Source: Molossus alvarezi
Lineage: Eukaryota > Chordata > Mammalia > Chiroptera > Molossidae
DNA length: 64,000 bases
Direction: 5' to 3'
Assembly (NCBI GenBank): GCA_037176705.1
Contig: CM073887.1
Span: 84,640,348-84,704,347, forward strand
Shown here: positions 12,265 to 23,771 of the stretch, in pieces
Numbering within the stretch: the first letter of the stretch is position 1
Layout of the letters: each line of letters begins with the position of its first letter
Made by a program: the position numbers and the translations under genes
The notes under the pieces: generated by a model
Told to the model about the DNA's origin: nothing
What the model saw: the letters and a program-made list of their open reading frames with translations, nothing else
Databases searched by the model: none

Positions 12265-12466
12265 TTTTCTTTTATTGAGTTCAGAGAGAAAGGAAGGGAG
12301 AGGGAGAGAGAGATAGAAATATCAATGAAAGAGAACATCGACTGTCTGCCTCCTGCATGCCCCCCACTGGGGACTGGGCCTACAACCTGGGCATGTGAAC
12401 TGATCAGAAATCAAACCAGCGACCTCTTGGTCGATGCTCAACCACTGAGCCACACCCGCCGGGCAA
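12265..12466 (-). mobile_element. Ves SINE, 'CAGTCAGGGCACAT' type
   Basis: TTTTATTGAGTTCAGAGAG at the tail side and CACTGAGCCACACCCGCCGG at the head. Confidence 0.9.
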
Positions 12467-12833
12467 GAAAAAGAAATAAAGAAAGATGCCCCAAATGAAA
12501 GAACAAGAGAAATCCCCAGAAAAAGAATTAAATGAGATGCAAGCAATGAAAATACCAGATGCAGAGTTTAAAACAATGGTTTTAAGGATGTTCAAGGACT
12601 TTAGGGGAAGAATGAATGATCTCAGTAAGAACTGAAACAAGGAGATAGTCAGCATTAAAAAGGGAATAGAAACCATAAAAAAGAACCAGTCAGAAATGAA
12701 GAATGCAATATCTGAAATAAAGAATACACTAGAAGGAATCAACAGCAGATTAGATGAAGCAGAGGATCTAATCAGCAATTTAGAGGACAAGATAACAGTA
12801 AGCACCCAAGCAGAGCACCAAAAAGAAAAGCTA

Positions 12834-13068
12834 GCCCTGGCCATTTGGCTCAGCAGTTAGAGTGTAAGACTACAGACCAAAGAGTTGAGGGTTTGATCCC
12901 CATTCAAGGACATGTACCTTGGTTGTGGGTTCAATCCCCAGCCCCAGTCAGGGTCTTGTGGGGGGCAACAAATTGGTGTGTCTATCTCACATCAATGTTT
13001 CTCTCTCTCTCTCTCACCCCTCCCTCCCTCCCACTCTATCTAAAAAAATTAATAAAACAAAACAAAAC
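12834..13068 (+). mobile_element. Ves SINE, long form
   Basis: Inserted in L1 ORF1. AAAAAGAAAA occurs on both sides. Confidence 0.9.
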
Positions 13069-13341
13069 AAAAAGAAAATATAATTTTTTAAAAATGAGGA
13101 AAGTCTAAGTGACTGCTGGGACAACAGCAAGTGTAATGACATCCTCTTCATAGGGATACCAGAAGGAGAAGAAAGTGAGCAAGAGATAAAGAACCTGTTT
13201 GAAGAAATAGTGATTGAAAACTTTCCTAACCTGGTGAAATGAAATAGTCACAAGTCCAGGAAGCACAGAAAGTCCCAATCAAGATGAACCCAAAGAGGCC
13301 CACACCAAGACACATCCAATTAAATTAAAATGGCAAGAGTT

Positions 13342-13495
13342 GCTCTGGCTGGTGTGGCTCAGTTGGTGGACCATCATCCTGTGCACTGAAAGGTTGCCAG
13401 TTCGATTCCCAGTCAGGGCATATGCCCAGTTTGGGATGTCTGTCTGTCTCTCCCCACCATCCACCCTTTGTCTCTCTCTAAAAAAATCAATAAAG
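13342..13495 (+). mobile_element. Ves SINE, 'CAGTCAGGGCATAT' type
   Basis: Interrupts L1 ORF1 after AAAATGGCAAGAGTT. Tail is CTCTAAAAAAATCAATAAAG. Confidence 0.9.
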
Positions 13496-13752
13496 GCCCT
13501 GGCCAGTTTGGCTCAGCGGTTAGAGCGTCGGCCTGCGGTCTGGAGAGACCCGGGTTCGGTTCCCGCTAAGGGCACGTACCTCAGTTGCAGTTTGTCCCCG
13601 GCCCTGGTTGGTCGTGCGGGTGGCAGCCACTCGATGTGTCCCTTCACATCGATGTTTCTCTCTCTCTCTCTTTCTCTCTCTCTCTCCCACTCTACCTGTA
13701 CAAAAAATGGAAAAATATCCTCGGGTGAGGATAAAAAAATAAATAAATAAAT
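13496..13752 (+). mobile_element. Ves SINE, long form, nested in tail of the preceding Ves
   Basis: Target duplication AAAAAAATCAATAAAG at 13480-13495 and 13753-13768 shows insertion into the older SINE's tail. Confidence 0.93.
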
Positions 13753-13768
13753 AAAAAAATCAATAAAG

Positions 13769-13925
13769 GCACATAACAAAGGCTGGGGAAGAAGAGCTGT
13801 GGCTTCCTGGGTTCGGTCAATTCCCGGCAGCGCCAGGCCCTTCCAGCTTCCACACGTACGGGACTCGTTTTCCATCTAGTTTCATGAGGAGCCACACAAG
13901 TCCTCATCCAAGAACACACTCAGCA
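13769..13925. other. Unrecognised 157-bp segment between SINE and HAL1
   Basis: Moderately GC-rich and unlike LINE-1, HAL1 or Ves. 'GGGTTCGGTCAATTCCCGG' gives a tRNA-like impression, but no cloverleaf can be drawn. Origin unknown. Confidence 0.4.
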
Positions 13926-14774
13926 GGACTTCTGGTCAAGATGGCGGTGTAGGTAAACGCGGTATCACGTCCTCCCACAACCACATCAAAGTTACAACTA
14001 AACTACAGAACAACCACATTCAAAACTGCCTGAAATCAAGCTGAATGGAAGTCCTACAACTACGGAATTAAAGCAGCAGCCACATCCAGACTGGTAGGAG
14101 GGGCAGAGGTGGATGGGCTGGTCCCACCACCCATGTGTGGCGGATAAAAATCAGGAGGACACCTCGGCTGAGAAGGTCCTCCCTGAGGACTGAGGGGTCT
14201 CCGTCCCACACCAGGCACCCATTCAGGGTTCCAGTGCCAGGAAGATAAGTCGCCATAACTTCTGGCTGGAAAAACCAGCAGGCTCAGGGAGGCTGAGGTG
14301 GCTGGAGCCTCAGGCAGCTGCTCTTAAAGGCCCCATGCACGTACTTATCAGACTCACTCCCTCTAAGCTTGGAGGGGAGGCAGCCCGAGGGGTGCCAGAG
14401 ACATACAGGGAAGAACTGAGCTGTTTGGCATTGGAGTGAGGGCTGGAGAGGGGGCTTTCTCCGGGACAAAAGTGCTGTCAGAGGCCTTTGTTCCTTTGGT
14501 GAACACTTCCCTTGGGTGGCAGACAGCCACCATATCTGGTACTCCAGTACCTGGCTCACACTGTTTGCCCCACCCTGGTGATTCCCTGAGGCCCTGCCCC
14601 ACCCAACTTTCAGGCCCACCCATGCTGTTGCCAGTTGTTTAACCATAGAATTGGTCTATCTTGGATCCTGCTTCAGATTTTCCTAAATTCTTTCAAACCA
14701 GGAGCATCTGGTCTCAGCTAGCACCGTATCTCTTGTTAAGTAATACATAGAACAAAAACAGGGAGGCAGCCAAA

Positions 14775-15660
14775 ATGAGGAGACAAAGAAACAGGTCCCA
14801 AATGAAAGAACAGAACAAAACCCCAGGAAAAGAACTAAGCGAAATGGAGATAAGCAACCTAACAGATGCTGAGTTCAAAACACTGTTTATAAGGATGCTC
14901 AATGAACTTAGTGAGAACTTCAGCAAACTTAGGGAGGGCCTCAGGAGCATAAAAAAGGACCAGACAGAAACAAAGGAGACACTAACTGAAATAAAGAATA
15001 ATTTACACAGATTCAATAGTAGAGTAGGTAAAGCCAAGAAGCAAACCATCGATTTGGAATATAAGGAAGCAAAAAAACACCCAATCAGAACAGCAAAAAG
15101 AGAAAAGAATACAAAAACATGAGGAGAGTGTAAGGAGCCTCTGGGACAACTTCAAGCATGCCTACATTCGCATCTTTGGGATGCAAGAGGGAGAACAAGA
15201 AATCGAAAACCTATTTGAAACAATAATGGCAGAAAACTTCCTTAACTTAGTGAAGGAAACAGACATACAAGTCCAGGAAGCACAGAGAGTCCCAAACAAG
15301 ATGAACCCCAAGAGGCCCTCATCAATACACATCATCATCAAAATGCAAAAGGTTCAAGACAAGGAGAGAATCTTAAAAGCAGCAAGAGAAAAGTAGTTAG
15401 TTAACTACAAGGGAGTTCCCATAAGACTGTCAGCTGATTTCTCAAAAGAAATTTTGCAGGTCAGAAGGGAGTGGCAAGAAATATTCAGAGTGATGAAAAG
15501 CAAGAACCTACAACCAAGATTACTCTATCCTGAAAAGCTGTCATTTAGAATTGATGGCCATATAAAGAGTTTCCCAGACAAGAAAAGTTAAAGGAGTTCA
15601 TCAGCACTAAACTATTATTGTATGAAATGTTGAAGGGTCTTTCTGAAGAAAAAGATAAAA
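14775..15660 (+). pseudogene. HAL1 ORF1 remnant, broken
   Basis: The first open stretch (14775-15119, 115 codons) begins MRRQRNRSQMKEQNKTPGKE and continues through helical, charged sequence like an L1 ORF1p coiled coil. A stop at 15120 is followed by a second open stretch at 15181-15393 (MQEGEQEIENLFETIM, then IKMQKVQDKERILKAAREK) and a third decayed part reaching EFISTKLLLYEMLKGLSEEK. The parent protein is an RNA-binding nucleic-acid chaperone. Several stops make this copy non-functional. Confidence 0.7.
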
Positions 15661-15687
15661 TATATGAACAAACAAAATGGCAATGAA

Positions 15688-15940
15688 GCCCTGTCCAGTT
15701 TTGCTCAGTGGTTAGAGCGTCGGCCTGCGGTCCAGAGAGACCCGGGTTCGGTTCCCGCTGAGGGCATATACCTCGGTTGCAGTTTGTCCCCGGCCCTGGT
15801 CGGTCGTGCGGGTGGCAGCCACTCGATGTGTTCCTTTCACATCAATGTTTCTCTCTCTCTCTCTCTCTGTTCCTCTCTCTCCCTCCCACTCTACCTGAAC
15901 AAAAAATGGAAAAATGTCCTCAGGTGAAGATAAAAAAAAA
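15688..15940 (+). mobile_element. Ves SINE, long form, in HAL1 copy A
   Basis: Perfect target duplication AAAATGGCAATGAA at 15674-15687 and 15941-15954. Confidence 0.95.
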
Positions 15941-16355
15941 AAAATGGCAATGAATACATATCTATCGACAATGGAATCTACAAACAAAATGAACAGGCAG
16001 AACAGAAACATTCTCATAGATATCAAGAACATTTTGTTGATTGCCAGATGGGAGGGGGGTTGGGGGAATGGGTGAAAAAGGTGAAGGGATTAAGAAGAAC
16101 AAATTGGTTGCTAGACTGAGAAACCTCAAAGAGAAGGGGAATTGGGGGGTGGGAAGAAATAAACCAAAGAACTTATATGCATAACCAATGGACACAGACA
16201 ACAGTGTGGGGAAAGGCAGGAGGGGGGGCAGGAGTGGGGAGGAGGGGGTCAATGGGGGAAAAATGAGGAACATCTGTAATACATTCAACAATAAAAGATA
16301 AGTTTTTAAAAAATAATAAAAAATCAATAAAAACATATTTTAAAAAAAATAAACA

Positions 16356-16512
16356 GCCCTGGCCGGTTTGGCTCAGCGGTTCGAGCATCAGCCTGCGGTC
16401 CTGAGAGACCCGGGTTCGGTTCCTGCTAAGGGCATGTACCTTGGTTGCAGTTTGTCTCCAGCCCTGGTCGGTCGTGCGGGTGGCAGCCACTCGATGTGTC
16501 CCTTTCACATCG

Positions 16513-16549
<37 letters not shown>

Positions 16550-16625
16550 TCTCTCTCCCTCCCACTCTACCTGAACAAAAAATGTCTTCGGGTGAGGATA
16601 AAAAAAATAAAATAAAATAAATAAA
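16356..16625 (+). mobile_element. Ves SINE, long form
   Basis: Follows the A-rich end of HAL1 copy A. AATAAACA occurs on both sides. Confidence 0.92.
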
Positions 16626-17017
16626 TAAATAAACAAAATAACGAAGGTTAAGGAGAAAAAGAGAACCTTAAAAGCAGCAAGAGAATAGCAATTAGTTACC
16701 TACAAAGACGCTCCCATAAGGCTGTCAGCTGATTTCTCACCAGAAACATTGCAGGGCAGAAGGGATTGGTATGAAGTATTCAGAGTGATGAAAAACAAGG
16801 ACCTAAAACCAAGACCATTCTATCCAGCAAGTCTATAATTTAAAATTTAAGGCAAAATAAAAAGTTTCCCAGACAAAAAACAAACAAACAAACAAAAAAC
16901 AAAAGGAGTTCATTACCATCATACCAGTATTGCAAGAAATGTTAAAGGGCTTGCTTTAAAAAGATGAGAGAAAGCGAGAGAGAGAGAGAGGAACATAGGT
17001 ATAAAGAATAAAATAGA

Positions 17018-17124
17018 GCCCTGGCCAGTTTGGCTCAGTGGTTGGAGCACAGGCCTAGGGACCAGAGAGTCCCGGGTTCAGTTCCCACTAGGGGCACATA
17101 CCAAAAAAAAAAAGAAAAGATTTT
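17018..17124 (+). mobile_element. Ves SINE, short form
   Basis: Head ends GGGGCACATACC followed directly by an A-rich tail. Confidence 0.92.
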
Positions 17125-17222
17125 GCCCTGGCCAGTTTGGCTCAGCAGTTGGAGTGTCAGCCTGCAGACCAGAGAGTCTTGGGTTCGGTTCCCACTAGGG
17201 GCACTTACCAAAAAAATAAAAA
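17125..17222 (+). mobile_element. Ves SINE, short form, adjacent second copy
   Basis: Same 3' endpoint (GGGGCACTTACC plus A-rich tail). Abuts the previous copy's tail. Confidence 0.92.
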
Positions 17223-17253
17223 AGAATAAAATGGCAGTAAATAAGTACCTATT

Positions 17254-17485
17254 GCCCTGGCCAGTTTTGCTCCGCAGTTGGAGCATTGGCCTGCAGACCA
17301 AGGAGTCCCAGGTTCTATTCTGGACAATGGCACGTACCTCAGTTGCAGTTTGGCCCTGGCCCCAGTTAGAGTCATGCAGGTGGCAACCAATCGATGTATC
17401 TCTCTCATATCAATGTTTCTCTCTCTCTCCCTCCCACTCTGTCTGAAGATAAATGTAAAAATATCCTTGAATGAGGATTTAAAAA
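17254..17485 (+). mobile_element. Ves SINE, long form
   Basis: Target duplication AAGTACCTAT at 17243-17252 and 17486-17495. Confidence 0.92.
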
Positions 17486-17547
17486 GTACCTATCAATAAT
17501 AACCTTAAATGTAAATAAATAAAATGCTCCAATCAAAGACTTGAGTA

Positions 17548-17762
17548 GCCCAGCTGGTGTGGTTCAGTGGATTGAGCATCCTCCTATGGACTGAGAGGTC
17601 CCGGTTTGATTCCCGGTCAGGGCACATGCCCAGGTTGCAGGCTCAATTCCCAGTGGCAGCGTGCAGGAGACAGCCGATCAATGTTTCTATCTCACATCAA
17701 TGTTTCAATCTCTCTCTCTCTCTCTCTAAAAAATCAATAAAAACATATTAAAAAAAAAAAAA
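17548..17762 (+). mobile_element. Ves SINE, 'CAGTCAGGGCACAT' type
   Basis: Flanks AAAGACTTGAGTAG and AAAGACATAGGGTAG are a diverged target duplication. Confidence 0.88.
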
Positions 17763-17777
17763 AAAGACATAGGGTAG

Positions 17778-17995
17778 CCCAGCCAGTATAGTCGCCTGGT
17801 TGAGTATCGACCCATGCACCAAGAGGTCGCCTGTTTGATTCCCAGTCAGGGCACATGCCCAGGTTATGGGTCCAATCCCCAGTGGGGGACATGCAGGAGG
17901 AGGCCAATCGATGTTTTCTCTCATCAATGTTTCTATCTCTCTCTCCCTCTCCCTTCCTCTCTCTCTAAAATCAATAAAGAAAAAAATTAAATAAA
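17778..17995 (+). mobile_element. Ves SINE, 'CAGTCAGGGCACAT' type
   Basis: Perfect target duplication AAAGACATAGGGTAG at 17763-17777 and 17996-18010. It went into the right duplication of the preceding SINE. Confidence 0.93.
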
Positions 17996-18088
17996 AAAGA
18001 CATAGGGTAGCTGGATAAGACAATATGACCCATATATATATGCTGTCTACAAGAGACCCATCTCAGAACAAAAAATACACACAGACTG

Positions 18089-18305
18089 CCCAGCTGGTGT
18101 GGCTCAGTGGATTGAGCATCATCCCATGGACGAAGAGGTCCCGGTTGGATTTCTGGTCAGGGTATATGCCTGGGTTGTGGGTTTGATCCCTGATTAGGGG
18201 TGTGCAGGAGGCAGAAGCACCAGTTGATGTTCCTCTCTTACGTCCTTATTTCTATCTCTCTCTCCCTTCCTCTCTCTCTAAAAATATCTATAATTTTTTT
18301 TTTTT
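18089..18305 (+). mobile_element. Ves SINE, 'GGTCAGGGTATAT' type
   Basis: Perfect target duplication AAATACACACAGACTG at 18073-18088 and 18306-18321. Confidence 0.94.
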
Positions 18306-18899
18306 AAATACACACAGACTGAAAGTGAAGGGATAAAAAAAATATTCCCTGGAAATGGAAGTAAAAAAGAAACCGAGCTAGCAATAGTTATATCTGACAA
18401 TACAGACTCAAAGCAAAGGCCATAAGAAGAGACAAAGAAGGTCAGTACATAATACTAAAGGGATCAATCCAACGAGAGGATATAACCCTTGTAAACATAT
18501 ATGCGCCCAACATAGGAGGACCTAAATACATAAAGAAAATCTTGCTGGACATTAAGGGAGAGAGAGAACAGCAGTATAGTTATACTAGGGAATTTTAACA
18601 CCCCTTGACATCAATGGATAGATCTTCCAGACAAAACAAAATCAACAAGGCAGACAATGGCTGCTGGCTATCCACGGTTATTCTGCTGTTGAACTGTACC
18701 TCATTGCCAGGAAGCGGGGCCCGAAGGTTCAAAGACAACATCCCGCTTGCCGAGGGCGGTAACAGCGGGCAGGGCTGGGGAAGGGGTGGTGGGCGAAGCG
18801 GAGCCGCTCAGATCCTGCCAGTGAACTGTGGGTCGGCCTGTGAAGAGGCCCAGCTTTGCCCAACCGCAGTATGAGCAGGCGCAGTATGGGACGGGCTGT

Positions 18900-18935
18900 T
18901 TCGATAGGTCGAAAACTACATTTCCCAGCATCCTT
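18900..18935 (+). promoter_or_regulatory. ZNF143-like ACTACATTTCCCAGCATCC motif in the retrocopy's 5' segment
   Basis: ACTACATTTCCCAGCATCC at 18915-18933 closely resembles the ACTACAATTCCCAGCATGC promoter motif bound by ZNF143/STAF at CpG-rich housekeeping promoters. It lies 86 bp before the pseudogene ATG, within GC-rich DNA. Whether it is active here is unknown. Confidence 0.55.
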
Positions 18936-19018
18936 GCGGAGCTTAAATTACCTTGCTCAAAAGCCTGTCTGCAATTTATCCAGCTTTTCATTACCTCCAC
19001 CCACGGGAAACTCGGAGG

Positions 19019-19743
19019 ATGACGGAGTCGCAGTGTTTAGCTGCCCCTGCGCTCTGGAAGCCGTGGAGACCCGGGCGTTTCAACATCCCGCGGGGGTTTC
19101 TCGCCGGCCCTGCGGAGAAACTTCTTCACCACCACAACCAAGGAAGGGTATGATGTAAGGATTTTGACAAAACACAAGCAGAAACAATTGTATCAGCATT
19201 AACCACTTTATCAAATGTCAGCTTGGCTACCTATAGGGGGATGGTCACTCAAGCGCAACAGGAAATAACAGTACAACAGCTAATGGTTCATTTGGACTCC
19301 CCATCAGGAAAGACATGGTCATCCTAGAGAAAAGTGAATTTGCAAATCTGAAAGAAGAGAATGGGAAAATGAAAACTGAATTAGAACAAGTTAGGCAAAA
19401 ATTGATAAATGAAACTAGTCAAATCAGAGCAGATAATAAAATACACTGGACATCAACCTAGAAAGGAGCAGAGTAACAGATATGTTTACAGATCAAAAAG
19501 AAACTTATGAAAACAACCAGAATTTACCAGAAAGGATACCAAAACCAAAAGTATTATTTCAGAGAGCAGTGATAAAATTGACACCGAAATTGCTTCTTTA
19601 AAAATGCTAATGGTAGAAAGAGAAAAATAAAAAAGATTAAAATGCTAATGGAATCTAACAAGCTTGAGACAATTCATTGTCTTTCATCCTTTGTGCTTAC
19701 TTGCCTGGCAATAGCATTGGGATTTTACAGAATCTGGAAATAG
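19019..19743 (+). pseudogene. CCDC90B: Processed pseudogene of CCDC90B (MCUR1-family mitochondrial coiled-coil protein)
   Basis: The parent is a mitochondrial inner-membrane coiled-coil protein related to MCUR1. Readable blocks in order: [19 protein letters not shown], then [103 protein letters not shown], and the C-terminal membrane segment [13 protein letters not shown] ending in TAG. No introns remain. About 33 codons are missing between KEGYD and FDKTQ. At least five frameshifts, several stops and a partial internal duplication near 19610-19650 inactivate it. It is a decayed retrocopy. Confidence 0.9.
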
Positions 19744-20022
19744 CAGTGAAAGGACTACATTATGCTCCTACTGCTGCTTCTATTGACTTCTTAAAATACT
19801 GCACCAGGATAGATTTTGAACGTTGAGAGTTGCAGCAAAACTTAATACAAGATTATTCAAAGTACATATGGACTAAAAAGAATTGTTTTAGAATAAGATG
19901 TATTTTGTCTGTTTTTTATGTCTTTATTTATGATATTGAAAAGCTGCCATTCAAAACCTGATTAATTTGAGATAGAAGGACCTTTGTCTTTATCCTTTTG
20001 ATAGTTCATAGAAAATGAACCA

Positions 20023-20134
20023 GCCCTGGCCAGTTTGGCTCAGCGGTTGAGCATCGGCCTGCAGACCAGAGAGTCCCGGGTTTGGTTCCCGCTAGGGGCA
20101 TGTACCACCAAAAAAAAAGAAAGAAAGAAAGAAA
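20023..20134 (+). mobile_element. Ves SINE, short form, in the CCDC90B retrocopy 3' UTR
   Basis: Ends GGGGCATGTACC plus an A/GA-rich tail. Target duplication AAAATGAACCA on both sides. Confidence 0.93.
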
Positions 20135-20848
20135 AAAATGAACCAGAGTTTTCTTGTGTTTGAAAAAATGGGTAAATCATATAGGATTCTTTTGGTATCT
20201 GCTGCCTACATACTTTGTTATTCAATTTTCCTAATAACTATTGCGAAATTAAATGTAAAAAAAAGGCAACAGCAACCTTAAATGACATACTAGATTGGGT
20301 GGATTTAATTGATATTTACAGAAAATTTCATTCCAAAGCAGCGGAATGTACATTCTTCTCAAGTGCACATGGAACATTCTTAGAGATAGGCCACATGTTA
20401 GGATACAAAACAAGTCTTAATAAATTCAAGAACATTGAAATTATACCAAGCATCTTCTCTGACCACAATGTTATGAAACTAGGAATCAACTACAAAAAAC
20501 AAAAACTGAAAAACATTCAAACACATGGAGGCTAAATAGCATGTTATTAAACAATGAATGGATTAACAATAAGATCAAGGAAGAAATCAAAAGTTGCCTG
20601 GAAACAAATGAGAATGAACACAGAACAAAAATCTGTGGGACACAGCAAAAGCAGTCCTGAGAGGAAAGTTCATAGCATTACAAGCCTACCTCAATAAGCA
20701 AGAAAAATCTCAAATAAACCATCTAATTCCACCCCTAAAAGAACTAGAAAAAGAACAACAAACAAAACCCAGAGTGAGTAGCAGGAAAGAAATAATAAAG
20801 ATCAGAGTGGAGATAAATGACATAGAGAATAATAAAAAAAACAATACC

Positions 20849-21100
20849 AACCCTGGCTGGTTTGGCTCAGCGGTTAGAGCGTCGGCCTGTGGTCCAGAGA
20901 GACCTGGGTTCGGTTTCCACTAAGAGCATGTACCTTGATTGCAGTTTGTCCCCGGCCCTGGTTGGGTTGTGCGGATGGCAACCACTCGATGTGTCCCTTT
21001 CATGTCAGTATTTCTCTCTCTCTCTCTCTCTCTTCCTCTCCCTCCCACTCTATCCGAACAAAAAATGGAAAAATGTCCTCGGGTGAAGATAAAAAAAAAA
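20849..21100 (+). mobile_element. Ves SINE, long form
   Basis: Interrupts L1 ORF2. Tail GGGTGAAGATAAAAAAAAA. Confidence 0.9.
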
Positions 21101-21858
21101 GAGAAAGAGAGGACCCAAATAAATAAAATCAGAAATGAAAGAGGAAAAGTAACAACTGACACCACAAAAATACAAACGATTGTAAGAAAATACTATGCCA
21201 ACAATGGGACAACCTGGGTGAAATGGATAAATTTCTAAAAACACACAATCTTTCAAAACTAAATCAGGAAAAGCAGAAAACTTGAATAAATTGATTAAAA
21301 CTAATAAAATTGAAGCAATTAAAAAAAAAAAAAAAAACTCCCATCAAATAAAAATCCTGGACTGGATGGCTTCATAGGCAAATTTTATTAATTATCCAAT
21401 GAAAAACTAACACCTATCCTTCTCAAAGTATTCCAGAAAATTCAAGATAAGGGAAGACTTCCAAGATTTTTTTTTTTTTTTTTTTTTTTTTACAAAGACA
21501 GCATTATTCTAATTCCAAAACCAAATAAAGACACTACAAAGAAAGAAAATTAAAGGTCAATATCCCTGATAAACAGATGCTAGAATCCTGAACAAAATAT
21601 TAGCAAACCAGATCCAGCAATACATTAAAAAGATCACACACCATGATTGAGTAGGATTTATTCCAGGGATGCAAGGTTTGAACAATATTCTCAAATCAAT
21701 AAATGTGATATGTCACATAAACAGAATGAAGGATTAAAATCACGTTCATATCAATAGATGCAGAAAAGGCATTTGATACAATTTATTACACATTTATGAT
21801 AAAAACTCTCAGCAAAGTGGGAATACAGGCATCATACCTCAACATAATAAAGGCTATA

Positions 21859-22068
21859 ACCCTGGCCAGTATGGCTCAGTTGGTTGAGCGTTGTCTGTGC
21901 AAGAGGTAGCTGGTTCAATTCCCAGTCAGGGCACATGCCTGGGTTTCAAGCTCAATCTCCTACAGGGGGTGTGCAGGAGGCAGCTGATTGCTGTCTCACT
22001 CTCACATTGATGTTTCTCTCTCCTTCTCTCTCTCTTTCTATAAAATAAAAAATATATATATTAAAAAA
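21859..22068 (+). mobile_element. Ves SINE, 'CAGTCAGGGCACAT' type
   Basis: Flanks AATAAAGGCTATA and AATAAAAGCCATA are the target duplication. Confidence 0.9.
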
Positions 22069-22477
22069 AAATAAAAGCCATATATGACAAACCCACAGCC
22101 AACATCATATTCAATGAACAAAACCTGAAGGTCTTTCCATTAAGATCAGGAACAAGATAAGAATGTCTGCTTTCACTGCTCTTATTCAACATAGTACTGG
22201 AAGTACTAGCCACAGCAATGAGATAAGAAGGAATAAAAAGCATCCAAATTGGAAACAAAGAAGTAAAACTGTCATTATTTGCAGATGACATGATATTGTA
22301 TATAGAAAACTCTGAAGATTCCACCAAAAAACTACTAGATTTAATAAATGAATTTGGAAAAGTAACAGGATATAAAATTAATATTCAGAAATCGCTGGCA
22401 TCTTAATGAACCAATAATGAACTATCAGAAAGAGAAATTACCATTTACCATTGCAACAAAAGAATAAGGTACCTAGG

Positions 22478-22750
22478 ACCCTGGCCAGTTTGGTTCAGCG
22501 GTTAGACCATCAACCCGTGGTCCAGAGAGACCCGGGTTCAGTTCTCGCTAAGGGCATGTACCTCAGTTGCAGTTTGTGCCCAGCCCCAGTTGGGGTTGTG
22601 CAGGAGGCAGCCACTCGATGTGTCCCTTTCATGTCGATGTTTCTCTCTCTCCCTTTCTTCCTCTCTCTCCCTCCCACTCTATCTGAACAACAACAACAAC
22701 AACAAAGGAAAAATGTCCTCGGGTGAGGATTAAAAAAAAAAAAAAAAAAA
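22478..22750 (+). mobile_element. Ves SINE, long form
   Basis: Flanks AATAAGGTACCTAGGA and AGTAAGGTACCTAGGA. (CAA)n precedes the tail. Confidence 0.93.
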
Positions 22751-22785
22751 AAGAGTAAGGTACCTAGGAATAAATTTAACCAAAG

Positions 22786-22947
22786 AGCTCTGGCCGGGTA
22801 GTTCAGTTGGTTAGTGTCATCCCTATATGCCAAGGTTGCGGTTTCAATCCCCAGTTAGGACACATAAAAGAATGCATCAATAAATGGAACAACAAATCGA
22901 GGTTTCTCTCTCTCTCTCCCTAAAATCAATAAATAAAAAATCTTTTT
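22786..22947 (+). mobile_element. Ves SINE, internally deleted
   Basis: Head 'TGGCCGGGTAGTTCAGTTGG' and tail CCCTAAAATCAATAAATAA. Target duplication AAATTTAACCAA on both sides. Confidence 0.85.
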
Positions 22948-23513
22948 AAATTTAACCAAGGAAGTAAAAGACCTGTACTCAGAAAATTATAGAATATTGA
23001 AGAAAAAAATGAAGGAAGATATAAATAACTGGAAGTATATACCATGCTCATGGATCGGAAGAATTAACATTATTAAAATGTCCATACTTCCCAAAGCAAT
23101 CTATTTAGATTTAATGCAGCTCCTATTAAAATACCACTGGCATATTTCACAGATCTAAAAAAATATTTTAAAAATTTATATAGAACCAAAAAATATCCTG
23201 ATTAGCCTCAGTAACCTTGAGAAAGAAGAACAAAGTTGGAGGTATCACACTACCTGATATCAAACTATACTACAAAGCCACTGTAACCAAAACAGCCTGG
23301 TACTGGCATAAGAATAGGCATATAGATCAGTGGAACAGAACAGAGAACCCAGAAATCAGTTCATTTCTTAATAGTTAATTAATATTTGACAAAGGAGGCA
23401 AGGACATACAATGGAGTAAAGACAGTTTCTTCAATAAATGGTGTTGGGGACATTGAACAGGTACACCATCAACTTACACCATACACAAGAATGAACTCAA
23501 AATGGATAAAAGA

Positions 23514-23771
23514 GCCCTGGCAGGTTTGGCTCAGCGGTTAGAGCGTTGGTCTGCGGTCCAGAGAGACCTAGGTTTGGTTCCTGCTAAGGGCATGTACCTC
23601 GGTTGCAGTTTGTCCCTGGCCCTGGTTGGGTTGTGTGCGTGGCAGCCACTCGATGTGTCCCTTTTACGTCGATGTTTCTCTCTCTCTCTTCCTCTCTCTC
23701 CCTCCCACTCTATCTGAACAGAAAAAAGAAAGAAAGAAAGAATGTCCTTGGTTGAGGATAAAAAATTTTTA
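23514..23771 (+). mobile_element. Ves SINE, long form
   Basis: Flanks AAAATGGATAAAAGA and AAAATGGATAAAAAA. Confidence 0.93.

Larger units (their letters stand above)
13926..16305 (+). mobile_element. HAL1 (half-LINE-1) element, copy A, inside LINE-1 no. 2
   Basis: Starts GACTTCTGGTCAAGATGGCG. It has an L1-like 5' UTR, ORF1-related sequence (14775-15660), then goes straight to a 3' UTR (15955-16300, ending ATACATTCAACAATAAAAG) with no ORF2. HAL1 elements carry only an ORF1 and are mobilised by L1 machinery. Compared with copy B it lacks about 600 bp of 5' region around 14740. Confidence 0.75.
18662..20262 (+). mobile_element. CCDC90B retrocopy insertion in LINE-1 ORF2
   Basis: L1 endonuclease-domain text stops at AATCAACAAGGCAGACAATGG and resumes after the insert as AAGGCAACAGCAACCTTAAA. 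This leaves a diverged duplication starting AAGGCA on each side. The insert ends in a short A-run (20257-20264). About 350 bp of GC-rich sequence precedes the pseudogene start. A short-form Ves sits in its 3' UTR part. Confidence 0.78.

Noticed and set aside
18605..18874. 89-codon frame crossing the L1/retrocopy boundary
   Set aside because: Starts in L1 ORF2 text and runs by chance into the retrocopy's 5' segment.
21470..21492. T-run in L1 ORF2 as a poly(T) terminator
   Set aside because: Homopolymer inside dead L1 text; no pol III gene upstream on that strand.
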